A DNA stretch of 33,929 nt from Oscillospiraceae bacterium (GCA_016297855.1 JAEDFW010000007.1:1-33929); one strand, 5' to 3'. Shown: positions 15,689-23,878, counted from the stretch's first letter. The notes: generated by a model not told the origin, from the sequence alone. Made by a program: numbers and translations.

Positions 15689-16354
15689 ATGGATATGCAG
15701 AAGATTCGCGCTGTGGTCTTTGACCTGGACGGGACGCTTCTGGACACGCTACAGGATATCGGTGCAGGTGCCAATGTGGCCCTGCACCGTTCCGGCTTTC
15801 CGGAGCATGACCGCGCCGAATACCGCCGTTTTGTCGGCCATGGGATTCGCACGCTGTTTCAGCAGGCACTGCCTGCCGGGCAGAATACGGATGAGATTAT
15901 CGACCGTGTGCTGGTGGACTATCAGGGTTACTACCCGGAGCACTGTACAGTGCACACCGTGTTTTTCGCCGGTGTGGAGGATATGATCAGGAAGATGCAC
16001 GAGGCAGGCTATACGCTTGGCGTGCTGTCAAACAAGACCGAGCGTACGACGCTGAAGATCATCCATCATTTTTTTCCAAATGATCCGTTTTCGCTCGTCT
16101 GGGGCAATAACGGCACGCGGCCGCTCAAGCCCGCGCCTGATGCAGGCTATATGCTGCTGAATGAGCTGAAGGTGAAGCCGGAGGAAGTGCTCTACATCGG
16201 CGATGGCGACACAGATATGGAGTTCGCGTCAAAGATGGGCTTTTTTGCGCTTGGTGTGACGTGGGGCTATCGCGACCGCGACGAGCTGATTGCAGCAGGC
16301 GCCGACCTGTTGGCCGACTCCACGGAGGAAATTGAAGCGCTTTTGAAACTGTAA
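15689..16354 (+). CDS. HAD-superfamily phosphatase, phosphoglycolate phosphatase-like
   Basis: The 221-residue protein has all HAD motifs: FDLDGT near the start (D12 nucleophile, D14), SNK for motif II, the lysine of LKPAPD for motif III, and GDGDTDME for motif IV, with a helical cap between about 18 and 85 (Gph-like class). It removes phosphate from a small molecule, which cannot be named. The ATG lies 2 bases after the E1 stop with only a poor ribosome site, so translation is probably coupled to E1; a second in-frame ATG at 15695 is an alternative. Its place in the operon suggests it acts on a phosphorylated intermediate, but that is inference. Confidence 0.85.
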   Translation: MDMQKIRAVVFDLDGTLLDTLQDIGAGANVALHRSGFPEHDRAEYRRFVGHGIRTLFQQALPAGQNTDEIIDRVLVDYQGYYPEHCTVHTVFFAGVEDMIRKMHEAGYTLGVLSNKTERTTLKIIHHFFPNDPFSLVWGNNGTRPLKPAPDAGYMLLNELKVKPEEVLYIGDGDTDMEFASKMGFFALGVTWGYRDRDELIAAGADLLADSTEEIEALLKL

Positions 16355-16357
16355 TAG

Positions 16358-16393
16358 AATACCGGCATACGCGGTGCGTATGCCGGTATTTTC
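16358..16393. terminator. Bidirectional terminator between the HAD gene and the methyltransferase gene
   Basis: A perfect 15-base stem (16358-16372 with 16376-16390) has a 3-base loop and is followed by a short T-run. It ends both the plus operon and the minus gltX-methyltransferase unit. Confidence 0.88.
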
Positions 16394-16399
16394 ATGTGT

Positions 16400-17197
16400 T
16401 CAGTTTTTACCAATGAACAGCAGGTGATTGCTCATGCCGAGCATTTCGGGCTTTTCACAGATATAAAAGTGATAGCGCAGGAATTGTGCGTAGCTTTCAT
16501 CATCCATGGCGTTGATTTTGTCCTCCAGAAGCTCACTCACGCCGTCGGACGCGATCTCATTTACGATCTTCACGCCGCCAGCGCGAAGCATTTCGCGGCA
16601 CTTATCCACCGTGTGGAACACGAAAGGGAAGTCCTCGAGCCGGAACGTTTGCTTGTCGTAGTCGCCGTTCAGGAAATAATCCGGGCGGTAGGAGAACTCA
16701 GTCAAAATAACCATGTCATTCGAGATGAACGCGAAAAAGAGCGTACCGTCTTTTTTGCACACGCGCCTTGCTTCAGCGATACACTTCTGCCGGTCGGCTT
16801 CCGCATGCAGGTGATATAGTGGGCCAAAGAGCAGAACGGCATCAAACGATTCATCTGCATAGCGGCTCAGATTGACCGCATTGCCCTGCACCAGATCAAT
16901 TCCATCCTCCGGGCGGAGTTTTTCGCGGAAAGCGCGGATATTGTTGTCCGCCAGCTCGAGCGCGGAAACCTGATAGCCTCTTCTGGCAAAATACAGGCTG
17001 TATTCGCCGGCACCTGCGCCAACGTCCAGAATTTTTGCGCCGGGCATGAGATACTGCTCAATATAGCGGGTCGTTGTCAAAAATTCCACTCGCGCTGCCT
17101 TGGAACGGTTCAGGCGGGCATCTTCGTTGAAAAAGTCGTAGGTTTTGTTGATTCTCTCAAGCTCGTCTGTGATTTTGAGGAGATCGGATACGTCCAT
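16400..17197 (-). CDS. Class I SAM-dependent methyltransferase
   Basis: The 265-residue protein has the Rossmann methyltransferase core: motif I ILDVGAGAGEYS (about 56-67), the acidic end of strand 2 (ALELAD), an aspartate-rich FDAVLLFGPLYHL (motif IV), and a downstream GTLFFAFIS. The target is unknown; the N-terminal helices and C-terminal insert resemble small-molecule methyltransferases, which is weak evidence. The ATG at 17197 is chosen because a GGGG ribosome site lies upstream and the gltX stop (17212-17214) is 14 bases before it. A longer frame to 17281 would overlap gltX by 70 bases. It is likely co-transcribed with gltX. Confidence 0.85.
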   Translation of the reverse strand: MDVSDLLKITDELERINKTYDFFNEDARLNRSKAARVEFLTTTRYIEQYLMPGAKILDVGAGAGEYSLYFARRGYQVSALELADNNIRAFREKLRPEDGIDLVQGNAVNLSRYADESFDAVLLFGPLYHLHAEADRQKCIAEARRVCKKDGTLFFAFISNDMVILTEFSYRPDYFLNGDYDKQTFRLEDFPFVFHTVDKCREMLRAGGVKIVNEIASDGVSELLEDKINAMDDESYAQFLRYHFYICEKPEMLGMSNHLLFIGKN

Positions 17198-17211
17198 TCT
17201 GCGCAACCCCT

Positions 17212-18702
17212 TTATTTCTGCAGCAGCGCGATACCAGCCTCGATACGACGGATCGATTCCTCTTTGCCCAGCAGCGCACACAGCTCGGTTGCGCCGCCCG
17301 GGGTAGAAGCCTTGCCGGATACAGCCACACGCAGCGGCCAGAGAACGATGGCGTTCTTTACACCCTTTTCTGCAGCAAGTGCAACGAGCGCTTCGTACAG
17401 GCGTTCATTTGTCCAGATTTCCAGCGAACGCAGCACGTCAAGCGACCACTGAAGCGATTCCAGCGAGTTCTCCAGTGTCGTCTTGGACTTTTTGTGCACA
17501 TACAGCGCCGTGTCATACTCCGGCAGCTTGTCCAAGAAGTCCACACGCTCGGCAAGGTCGCTCAACACCTCGCAGCGCGACTGTACCAGTGCTGCTACGG
17601 CGTGCAGATCGATGGCGGGGTTCGTGACAGCCTGTTTGAGATACGGCTCTGCCTTGGCATAGAATTCCTCCGGCGAGAGCTTTTTCATATACTCCGCGTT
17701 CATCCAGCGCAGCTTGTTGATATCGAACACGGCAGGGGACTTGGAAATGCCGGAGATATCGAAGACCGCGGCCAGCTCATTGAGCGTAAAGAACTCGCGC
17801 TCGGCTAGCTCGCCCTTGGGGCTCCAGCCCAGAAGCGCCACATAGTTGAGCACCGCCTCGGTAAGATAGCCCTCGTTGATGAGATCCTCATAGCTGGGGT
17901 CGCCGTGGCGCTTGGACATCTTGTGCTGTGCGTCGCGCATGACAGGCGAGCAGTGCACATATGTCGGAACATCCCAGCCAAACGCTTCATACAGTAGGTT
18001 ATACTTCGGCGCAGAGGAAAGATACTCGCTGCCGCGCACGACATGCGTGATGCCCATCAGATGATCGTCAACAACGTTGGCAAAGTTGTAGGTGGGCAGG
18101 CCGTCGGTTTTGAGCAGTACCTGATCTTCCAGCTCTTTGTTTTCTACCGTGATGTCGCCGAACGACGCATCATGGAACGTGGTTGTACCTTCAGCAGGAA
18201 TCTTCTGGCGGATAACGTAGGGCATGCCGGCTGCTTTTTTTGCCAGCGCCTCGTCAAGCGGCAGATCGCGGCATGCACAGACGTGCTTTTTTATTTGCTT
18301 GGGATCTTCCTCGCCGGATTCTTCCTCCTCAGACTTCTGGCAGAAGCAGTAGTACGCGCCGCCGCGCTGCACCAGGAGCTCTGCGTACTTGCCGAAGAGG
18401 TCGCGCCGCTGCGACTGCACATACGGACCGACCGGGCCGCCGACGTCAGGACCTTCGTCATGCGTCAGGCCGCATTCGGCCATCGTTTTATAGATCACAT
18501 CCACAGCACCTTCGACCAGACGACCCTGATCGGTATCCTCAATGCGCAGAATAAAAGTACCGCCATGCCGGCGGGCAATCAACCAGGTATACAGCGCCGT
18601 GCGCAGGTTTCCGACATGCATGTATCCAGTGGGGCTGGGCGCAAACCGTGTGCGCACCTTGCCCTTGGGAATGCGCAATTCCATTTCTTCAAAAAAATCC
18701 AT
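17212..18702 (-). CDS. gltX: Glutamyl-tRNA synthetase
   Basis: The 496-residue class I synthetase attaches glutamate to tRNA(Glu), and in many Clostridia also to tRNA(Gln). The ATP-binding HIGH motif appears as HVGN (29-32) in PSPTGYMHVGN, and the KMSKR loop is at about residue 262. A zinc knuckle is complete, with C119, C121, C142 and C144. The C-terminal anticodon-binding half is of normal length. The ATG at 18702 has GGAGG about 8 bases upstream. A promoter lies at 18736-18764. Whether it is discriminating or not cannot be read; no gatCAB or glnS is in the window. Confidence 0.96.
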   Translation of the reverse strand: MDFFEEMELRIPKGKVRTRFAPSPTGYMHVGNLRTALYTWLIARRHGGTFILRIEDTDQGRLVEGAVDVIYKTMAECGLTHDEGPDVGGPVGPYVQSQRRDLFGKYAELLVQRGGAYYCFCQKSEEEESGEEDPKQIKKHVCACRDLPLDEALAKKAAGMPYVIRQKIPAEGTTTFHDASFGDITVENKELEDQVLLKTDGLPTYNFANVVDDHLMGITHVVRGSEYLSSAPKYNLLYEAFGWDVPTYVHCSPVMRDAQHKMSKRHGDPSYEDLINEGYLTEAVLNYVALLGWSPKGELAEREFFTLNELAAVFDISGISKSPAVFDINKLRWMNAEYMKKLSPEEFYAKAEPYLKQAVTNPAIDLHAVAALVQSRCEVLSDLAERVDFLDKLPEYDTALYVHKKSKTTLENSLESLQWSLDVLRSLEIWTNERLYEALVALAAEKGVKNAIVLWPLRVAVSGKASTPGGATELCALLGKEESIRRIEAGIALLQK

Positions 18703-18735
18703 TGAAGCTTCCTCCGTTTCACATTTACGCGTACT

Positions 18736-18764
18736 ATCATATATTTTCTTTTGCCCTGCGTCAA
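18736..18764 (-). promoter_or_regulatory. Promoter of gltX
   Basis: On the minus strand TTGACG (18759-18764) is followed after 17 bases by TATGAT (18736-18741). The leader of about 25-30 bases leaves no room for a T-box. Confidence 0.75.
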
Positions 18765-18771
18765 TGATTTA

Positions 18772-18800
18772 TTGCGAAATCTTACGGTTTGTGGTAAGAT
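18772..18800 (+). promoter_or_regulatory. Promoter of trpS with an overlapping dyad
   Basis: TTGCGA (18772-18777) is followed after 17 bases by TAAGAT (18795-18800), preceded by TGG as an extended -10. The inverted repeat ATCTTAC-N8-GTAAGAT (18779-18800) covers the spacer and the -10, so a bound repressor would block it. The leader to trpS is about 33 bases, so there is no T-box. Confidence 0.65.
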
Positions 18801-18839
18801 AGCTTCAACTATGGAAATATAACAAAAGAGGGTTTCACC

Positions 18840-19832
18840 ATGGAACAGAAAAAACGTATCTTTTCGGGCATTCAGCCAAGCGGTGATTTGACGCTGGGCT
18901 CTTACATGGGCGCGATCAAAAACTGGGTTGCGCTGCAGGATGAATATGACTGCCTGTACTGCATCGTCGATATGCATGCCATCACGGTTCGGCAGGTGCC
19001 GGCTGATTTGCGCAGAAGAAGCCTTGAGCAGCTGGCGCAGTACATCGCCTGCGGGCTTGACCCGGAAAAGAACATTATGTTCATCCAGAGCCATGTGCCG
19101 CAGCATGCGGAGCTTGCGTGGGTGCTGGGTTGCTATACGCAGTTTGGTGAGCTGAGCCGTATGACGCAGTTCAAGCAGAAGTCGCAGCAGCACGCCGACA
19201 ATATTACTGCCGGCCTTTTTACCTATCCTGTTTTGATGGCGGCAGATATTTTGCTGTATCAGGCGGATCTTGTCCCCGTGGGTGAGGATCAGAAGCAGCA
19301 TGTCGAGCTGTGCCGTGATATCGCCACACGTTTCAACTATTCCTTCTCCGATACCTTTACACTGCCGGAGCCGTTTATCCCCAAGATGGGTGCGCGCATC
19401 ATGAGCCTGTGCAACCCGGAGAACAAGATGTCCAAGTCTGACCCAGACGGCTGTGTGTATCTGATGGACAAACCGGAGGATATCATGCGCAAGTTCAAGC
19501 GCGCCGTGACGGACTGTGAGACGGAAGTGCGCTATGACCGGGAAAAGAAGCCCGGCATTACGAACCTGCTCACCATCTACTGCGCTGCGACGGGCAAGAC
19601 GATGGAAGATGCGCAGGCGGAATTCTGCGGTCAGGGCTATGGTGTGTTCAAACCGGCTGTCGGCGAGGCGGTCGTAGAACTGCTGCGCCCGGTTCGCGAG
19701 GAAGCATTGCGCCTGCTTGGTGACAAGGCCTACCTTGAGGGCATCTACAAGCAGGGCGCAGAGCGCGCCGGTGCGCTGGCGAACAAGACGCTGCGCAAGG
19801 TCTATAAAAAGGTGGGCTTTGTTGCCCGCTGA
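18840..19832 (+). CDS. trpS: Tryptophanyl-tRNA synthetase
   Basis: The 330-residue class I synthetase attaches tryptophan to its tRNA. The TrpRS-type start GIQPSGDLTLGSYMGAI holds the HIGH equivalent (TLGS, 18-21). The tryptophan-binding GEDQKQHVEL is at about 148-157 and KMSKS is at 196-200. The length is standard. The start has AGAGGG 8-13 bases upstream. It heads a run trpS-tagO-wecB-membrane protein; tagO begins 12 bases after its stop. Confidence 0.96.
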   Translation: MEQKKRIFSGIQPSGDLTLGSYMGAIKNWVALQDEYDCLYCIVDMHAITVRQVPADLRRRSLEQLAQYIACGLDPEKNIMFIQSHVPQHAELAWVLGCYTQFGELSRMTQFKQKSQQHADNITAGLFTYPVLMAADILLYQADLVPVGEDQKQHVELCRDIATRFNYSFSDTFTLPEPFIPKMGARIMSLCNPENKMSKSDPDGCVYLMDKPEDIMRKFKRAVTDCETEVRYDREKKPGITNLLTIYCAATGKTMEDAQAEFCGQGYGVFKPAVGEAVVELLRPVREEALRLLGDKAYLEGIYKQGAERAGALANKTLRKVYKKVGFVAR

Positions 19833-19844
19833 TGGAGGGATTTC

Positions 19845-20963
19845 ATGACGACCCGTACGGTTGTTTTCATGCTGCTGGCGATGGCAGTGGCGGCGGCTGT
19901 GTCCTTTGCGTCCACGCCACTGGTCAAAACGCTGGCGTATAAGGTCGGTGCAATTGACGTGCCGAAGGATAACCGCAGAATGCACAAGGTGCCCATTCCG
20001 CGCCTTGGAGGACTTGCAATCTTTCTGGCGTTTTTGCTGTCCGTGCTCGTGTTTGCCGAGATCGACCGGCAGATGCAAGGAATCCTGCTTGGGGCAGTGA
20101 TGATCGTCATCCTTGGCGTGATGGACGATATTATGGCGCTCAAGGCGCTGCCGAAGCTGCTGGTGCAGATTGCTGCTGCGGGCGTCGCGGTGTACCACGG
20201 GTGCGTAATTCAGTTTTTCTCGAACCCCAACGTCTTTTCCGATGTGACATATCTCAGCCTTGGGTGGCTGTCTTACCCGGTTACCATCATCTGGATTGTC
20301 GCCATCACCAATGCTGTCAACTTTATTGACGGTCTTGACGGCCTGGCGGCAGGCGTGTCGGCCATTTCCACGGCGGCGTTGACGGTCATCGCGCTGATGG
20401 TTGCGGAGACAAATGTGGCGATCATCCTTTCAGCGCTCTTTGGCGCGTGTCTGGGTTTCCTGCCGTATAATATGAACCCAGCCAAGATCTTTATGGGCGA
20501 TACCGGCGCGACGTTCCTTGGCTACATGCTGGCGACGCTTTCGGTCACAGGACTGTTTAAAATGTACGCTATCATTTCCTTTGCTGTACCGTTCCTGATT
20601 TTGGGTGTGCCGATTTTTGATATCTGCTTCGCGTTTCTGCGCCGCGTTGCCAAGGGTCAAAGCCCAATGACTGCCGATCGCGGGCATTTCCATCACAGAC
20701 TCATCGATATGGGCTTTTCGCAGAAGCAGTCGGTCGCTATTGCGTATATGCTCACAGCGATTCTCGGTCTGGCGGCGGTGCTGCTGACGTCGTCGGGCGA
20801 ATTGAAGGCGCTGATTTTACTTGGTGCGTTCTTTGTCGTCGGAGCGATCGGCGTAAAGCTGATTTTCTCGTCGCGCGATGCATCCGCGCCGTCAAAGCCG
20901 GAGCATAACACGCAGGAGGAACAGAAGCCGCAGCAGGAGGAGACTAATAATGTCGAAACTTAA
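19845..20963 (+). CDS. tagO: Undecaprenyl-phosphate N-acetylglucosaminyl-1-phosphate transferase (TagO/WecA type)
   Basis: This 372-residue integral membrane enzyme of the MraY/WecA family moves GlcNAc-1-phosphate from UDP-GlcNAc to undecaprenyl phosphate, the first step of teichoic acid or secondary wall polymers. About ten or eleven hydrophobic segments are seen. Motifs are DD in ILGVMDD (D94-D95), NAVNFIDGLDG (about 156-166), FMGDTGATFLG, and the histidine-rich GHFHHRL (about 280) that separates TagO/WecA from MraY. The C-terminus is a hydrophilic Glu/Gln-rich tail. GGAGG lies 7-11 bases before the ATG. The last 14 bases overlap wecB. It takes the carrier that UppP regenerates. Confidence 0.92.
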   Translation: MTTRTVVFMLLAMAVAAAVSFASTPLVKTLAYKVGAIDVPKDNRRMHKVPIPRLGGLAIFLAFLLSVLVFAEIDRQMQGILLGAVMIVILGVMDDIMALKALPKLLVQIAAAGVAVYHGCVIQFFSNPNVFSDVTYLSLGWLSYPVTIIWIVAITNAVNFIDGLDGLAAGVSAISTAALTVIALMVAETNVAIILSALFGACLGFLPYNMNPAKIFMGDTGATFLGYMLATLSVTGLFKMYAIISFAVPFLILGVPIFDICFAFLRRVAKGQSPMTADRGHFHHRLIDMGFSQKQSVAIAYMLTAILGLAAVLLTSSGELKALILLGAFFVVGAIGVKLIFSSRDASAPSKPEHNTQEEQKPQQEETNNVET

Positions 20964-22104
20964 GGTTATGTCGATTTTCGGCACACGCCCGGAGGCCATC
21001 AAAATGGCACCGCTTGTTAAGGAACTGGCGCGCCATGATGGAATTGAGAGCATCTGCTGCCTCACAGGGCAGCACCGCGAGATGCTGGATTCCGTAATGC
21101 AGATTTTTGACCTGCAGGCGAATTTTGACCTCAATATTATGGAAAAGCAGCAGACACTGTCTACGATTACGACAAAAACAATCCTCGGTATGGAGCACGT
21201 GTTTGAAGTGTGCAGGCCTGATCTGGTGCTTGTCCACGGCGATACATCCACAACGTTTGCCGGTGCACTGGCTGCATTTTACCACAAAATACCAGTTGGA
21301 CATGTCGAGGCCGGCCTTCGTACATGGGACAAGTATTCACCGTTTCCTGAAGAGATGAACCGCACGCTGGTGGGGGATATCGCAGATCTGCACTTTTCTC
21401 CCACAAAAGCCAATGCACAGAATCTGGTACGCGAGGGCATTGTGGGTGAGATCTTTATCACCGGCAATACGGCCATTGATGCGATGAAATATACCGTCCG
21501 TGACGATTTTCGGTTCTCTGAGCCGCTGCTCAATGAGCTTGATTTTACACATCGGCGCGTGATTGCCGTTACCTGCCACCGCAGGGAAAACTACGGTCAA
21601 CCGATGCAGGATATCATGCATGCCGTTCTGGACGTTGTGAACGCGCATGACGATGTGGAGGTCGTCTACCCGGTGCATCTAAGCCCCGTCGTACGGCAGT
21701 GCGCATCGGAGATTCTGGGTGCACATGACAGAATTCATCTCATCGACCCCATTGACGTGCAGCAGATGCATAATTTGCTGGCAAGATGCTATATGGTTAT
21801 GACCGATTCGGGTGGCTTGCAGGAAGAAGCGCCTGCGCTGGGAAAGCCCGTGCTCGTCATGCGCCGCGAAACCGAGCGGCCGGAGGCAGTTGTAGCCGGT
21901 ACGGCGCGTCTGGCGGGCGTGGATCGCCAAGTAATCGCAGAAATGGCGTCAGAATTGCTTGACAGCCCTGCTGCGTATGCAAAAATGGCAAAAGCCGTCA
22001 ACCCTTATGGCGACGGCAATGCCTGCGCCCGCATTGCGCAGGCGATCTGCTGGCGGTTTGGTCTGACTGATACGCGGCCGGCAGACTTTGGAGCGCAAGG
22101 ATAA
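20950..22104 (+). CDS. wecB: UDP-N-acetylglucosamine 2-epimerase (non-hydrolysing)
   Basis: The 384-residue cytosolic enzyme interconverts UDP-GlcNAc and UDP-ManNAc, giving ManNAc for wall polymers (also named mnaA). It has the GT-B-like two-domain fold with FGTRPEAIKMAPL at residue 8-20, HGDTSTTFAG, GHVEAGLRTWD, PFPEEMNR and late TDSGGLQEEAP. The ATG at 20950 follows AGGAGGAG in the tagO tail and the genes overlap by 14 bases, so translation is coupled. A longer frame to 20878 would read through basic, low-complexity sequence. Pairing with tagO argues for a ManNAc-containing wall polymer. Confidence 0.95.
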   Translation: MSKLKVMSIFGTRPEAIKMAPLVKELARHDGIESICCLTGQHREMLDSVMQIFDLQANFDLNIMEKQQTLSTITTKTILGMEHVFEVCRPDLVLVHGDTSTTFAGALAAFYHKIPVGHVEAGLRTWDKYSPFPEEMNRTLVGDIADLHFSPTKANAQNLVREGIVGEIFITGNTAIDAMKYTVRDDFRFSEPLLNELDFTHRRVIAVTCHRRENYGQPMQDIMHAVLDVVNAHDDVEVVYPVHLSPVVRQCASEILGAHDRIHLIDPIDVQQMHNLLARCYMVMTDSGGLQEEAPALGKPVLVMRRETERPEAVVAGTARLAGVDRQVIAEMASELLDSPAAYAKMAKAVNPYGDGNACARIAQAICWRFGLTDTRPADFGAQG

Positions 22105-22134
22105 GGAATTTTGACACGAAAGGCGGTGACTGCC

Positions 22135-22920
22135 ATGGAAGAACATAAACATGCGCTGCATACAGCGATCATTGTCTGCGTGGCTGTGTTGGCTGTGACC
22201 GTCCTGTTGGTTGTGCTGTTTTTTGGCGGCTCAAATTTGAACGAGCATGAGGCAATTACGCTGCCGGAGACGCCGGCCGCTACGGTGGAAGACGAGCCTG
22301 AAGTGCAGCCGGATCAGAATCCGTTTGCCGAGGTCACGCGCGAGAATGTGCAGGATGTCCTGCGCAGTCTCACGCGGCCATCATCGTACTATCAGAAGTG
22401 TACCATTCTGACCTACTCCGGCGGCAGATGCCGCCAGCAGCAGGCTGATATCTGGCGCAGCGGTGAATTGCTGCGCGCCGATCTGTCAGACGAGTTTGAA
22501 ACAAAGTCGATTCTGACTGACGGAGAAACGCTCTGCATGTGGTACAACGCAGATGAAACGCCGCTGGTTCTGCCGCTGCGTGCCGGTGTCAGCGCCGAAG
22601 AACTGATCGGCATCCCAACGGTTGAGACGCTGCTTTCCGTTGATCCCGGACAGATTCAGGAGGCGGAGTTTGTCACGCTGGAAGAGCAGCCGGATCTGGC
22701 CTGCATTTACGTCAGCTTTTTCAGTGACGGCTGTACACAGGGATACTGGGTCAATGTTGAGAGCGGCCTTCTGTGCCGGCAGAGCATCCAACAGGACAAT
22801 GCGCCAGTCTATATCTTGCAGCAGCTCCAGTTCGAGCTTCTGATCGGCGGCGATGAGACGCTCGCCGGCGCATTCTGTCTGCCTGATGGCACCGACCCAT
22901 TTGCGGAGCTAGAACAGTAA
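22135..22920 (+). CDS. Membrane-anchored extracytoplasmic protein of unknown function
   Basis: The 261-residue product starts with a short cytoplasmic stretch and one membrane segment (about residues 10-32), then an acidic Pro/Glu linker (about 42-65) and a mostly beta-strand domain (about 75-255) outside the membrane. The strand pattern (TILTYSGGRCRQQQADIWR, then a line of alternating hydrophobics) is reminiscent of LolA/RseB-like folds, but I cannot confirm this. The ATG at 22135 has AAGGCGGTG 7-15 bases upstream, a better start than a TTG at 22111. It lies 30 bases after wecB and is probably in its operon, suggesting a wall or envelope role. Its last 12 bases overlap a convergent gene. Confidence 0.75.
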   Translation: MEEHKHALHTAIIVCVAVLAVTVLLVVLFFGGSNLNEHEAITLPETPAATVEDEPEVQPDQNPFAEVTRENVQDVLRSLTRPSSYYQKCTILTYSGGRCRQQQADIWRSGELLRADLSDEFETKSILTDGETLCMWYNADETPLVLPLRAGVSAEELIGIPTVETLLSVDPGQIQEAEFVTLEEQPDLACIYVSFFSDGCTQGYWVNVESGLLCRQSIQQDNAPVYILQQLQFELLIGGDETLAGAFCLPDGTDPFAELEQ

Positions 22921-23241
22921 GAATACTGCGATCGTGATGAGCACTGTCAGTGTGTCGTCCTGATCACTGTCCACCAGCAGCAGAAGGACAATGCAGAGCG
23001 CCAGAAGCTCGCCGATATCGACCCCGCGCGGCAGAAACCGCCGCAGAATGTGTGTGGCGGTATTTTCTGCGCAGCCTGGCGCCGGTACACACTCCGGCTG
23101 CGGATCATGCTCCGGCGGCGGGCAGATGGTTGTTTCCGGTGGTGCAGGCTGCGGTGGAGGCGGAGGCGGCTGTGGCGGACGGTCGTCGACGACGGTTCGC
23201 TGAAAGGTGCCGTTCGCACCGGGTATGTAGCGGTTATACAT
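22909..23241 (-). CDS. Proline-rich protein with C-terminal hydrophobic tail, unknown function
   Basis: The 110-residue product has an N-terminal NRYIPG motif, a proline-rich middle (about 20-55, with an eight-residue stretch of six P then QP) containing several cysteines, and a C-terminal half with two hydrophobic segments split by DSDQDD. GGAGG lies just before the ATG, and the gene starts 11 bases after the one upstream. It is third of a three-gene minus unit. I do not recognise the family. The layout (soluble, disordered linker, membrane tail) suggests a small envelope or spore protein, which is inference. The stop lies within the convergent gene and no terminator separates them. Confidence 0.7.
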   Translation of the reverse strand: MYNRYIPGANGTFQRTVVDDRPPQPPPPPPQPAPPETTICPPPEHDPQPECVPAPGCAENTATHILRRFLPRGVDIGELLALCIVLLLLVDSDQDDTLTVLITIAVFLLF

Positions 23242-23252
23242 GGCGCCTCCTT

Positions 23253-23627
23253 TCAGATTTCATGATGCGTTTGGATGTCGCGCAGCGCAAATTCGGCAAG
23301 GTGTGTCAACCTTGCGATCTGCATCGCGCGGTCTATTTTTTCCTGTTTTTCGGGCTTCAGAAACGGCTTGAGTGCACACAACAGGTTTTCCTGTCTGCGG
23401 TCAAGCCTTCCGGCTTCGAGGAGCGCGCCGGCATCGATACCAGGCGGCTTTGAATCAGCAGCGCCGATTGACATAGCAGGCGCTGTTTTCTCAGATGGCG
23501 GATCTGGTTCTTTCTGCACCTCGTTGGGCGGAGCGCCGAGACCCAGTGACTGGGCAAGAGTGAAAATACTTTGCAGTTGCGCGGGATCATTCAGGATGCC
23601 GCTCAGCTTCTGCTCAAACTCATCCAT
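23253..23627 (-). CDS. Small soluble protein of unknown function
   Basis: The 124-residue product begins with a helix (MDEFEQKLSGILNDPAQLQSIFTLAQSLG), continues through a Pro/Ser-rich linker (about 32-65) and ends in a helical basic region (about 70-120, with FLKPEKQEKIDRAMQIARL). The ATG at 23627 starts 2 bases after the stop of the upstream gene (TGA-GC-ATG), so it is translationally coupled. I do not recognise the family. With its two neighbours it forms a compact operon of small proteins whose helical starts are alike. Confidence 0.7.
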   Translation of the reverse strand: MDEFEQKLSGILNDPAQLQSIFTLAQSLGLGAPPNEVQKEPDPPSEKTAPAMSIGAADSKPPGIDAGALLEAGRLDRRQENLLCALKPFLKPEKQEKIDRAMQIARLTHLAEFALRDIQTHHEI

Positions 23628-23629
23628 GC

Positions 23630-23878
23630 TCAGCCCTGCTTTTCATTGAGCTTTGCAATCAGCTGCTGCGCCTGCGGTGACTGCATGAGCGGACTGAGAA
23701 TTTGCTGTGCGGCTGTGTAGTCGCCTGCGCGCATCGCCTGCGCGGCCTGGCGCAATGCTGTGCCGCCGTCGCGGCTCAAAAGCTGCAGCAGCTTCTGACC
23801 TTCCGGTGAACCGAGAACGCGCCGGATCTGCTGCTCAGAAAAGGGCAGGGACTCTTTGAAAGCGGTATTGTTGTCCAT
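23630..23878 (-). CDS. Small helical protein of unknown function
   Basis: The 82-residue product is Gln/Ala-rich and fully helical in appearance, with SPEGQKLLQLLSRDGG and a late LSPLMQSPQAQQLIAKL. I chose the ATG at 23878 because GGGAGGTC lies 6-13 bases upstream; a start at 23929 would run through the divergent promoter region. It is first of a three-gene minus unit and divergent from the metallophosphodiesterase gene. The function is unknown. Confidence 0.7.
   Translation of the reverse strand: MDNNTAFKESLPFSEQQIRRVLGSPEGQKLLQLLSRDGGTALRQAAQAMRAGDYTAAQQILSPLMQSPQAQQLIAKLNEKQG

Noticed and set aside
18703..18839. T-box riboswitch for gltX or trpS
   Set aside because: The space between the two divergent genes is 137 bases and holds both promoters; each leader is about 30 bases, too short for a T-box.
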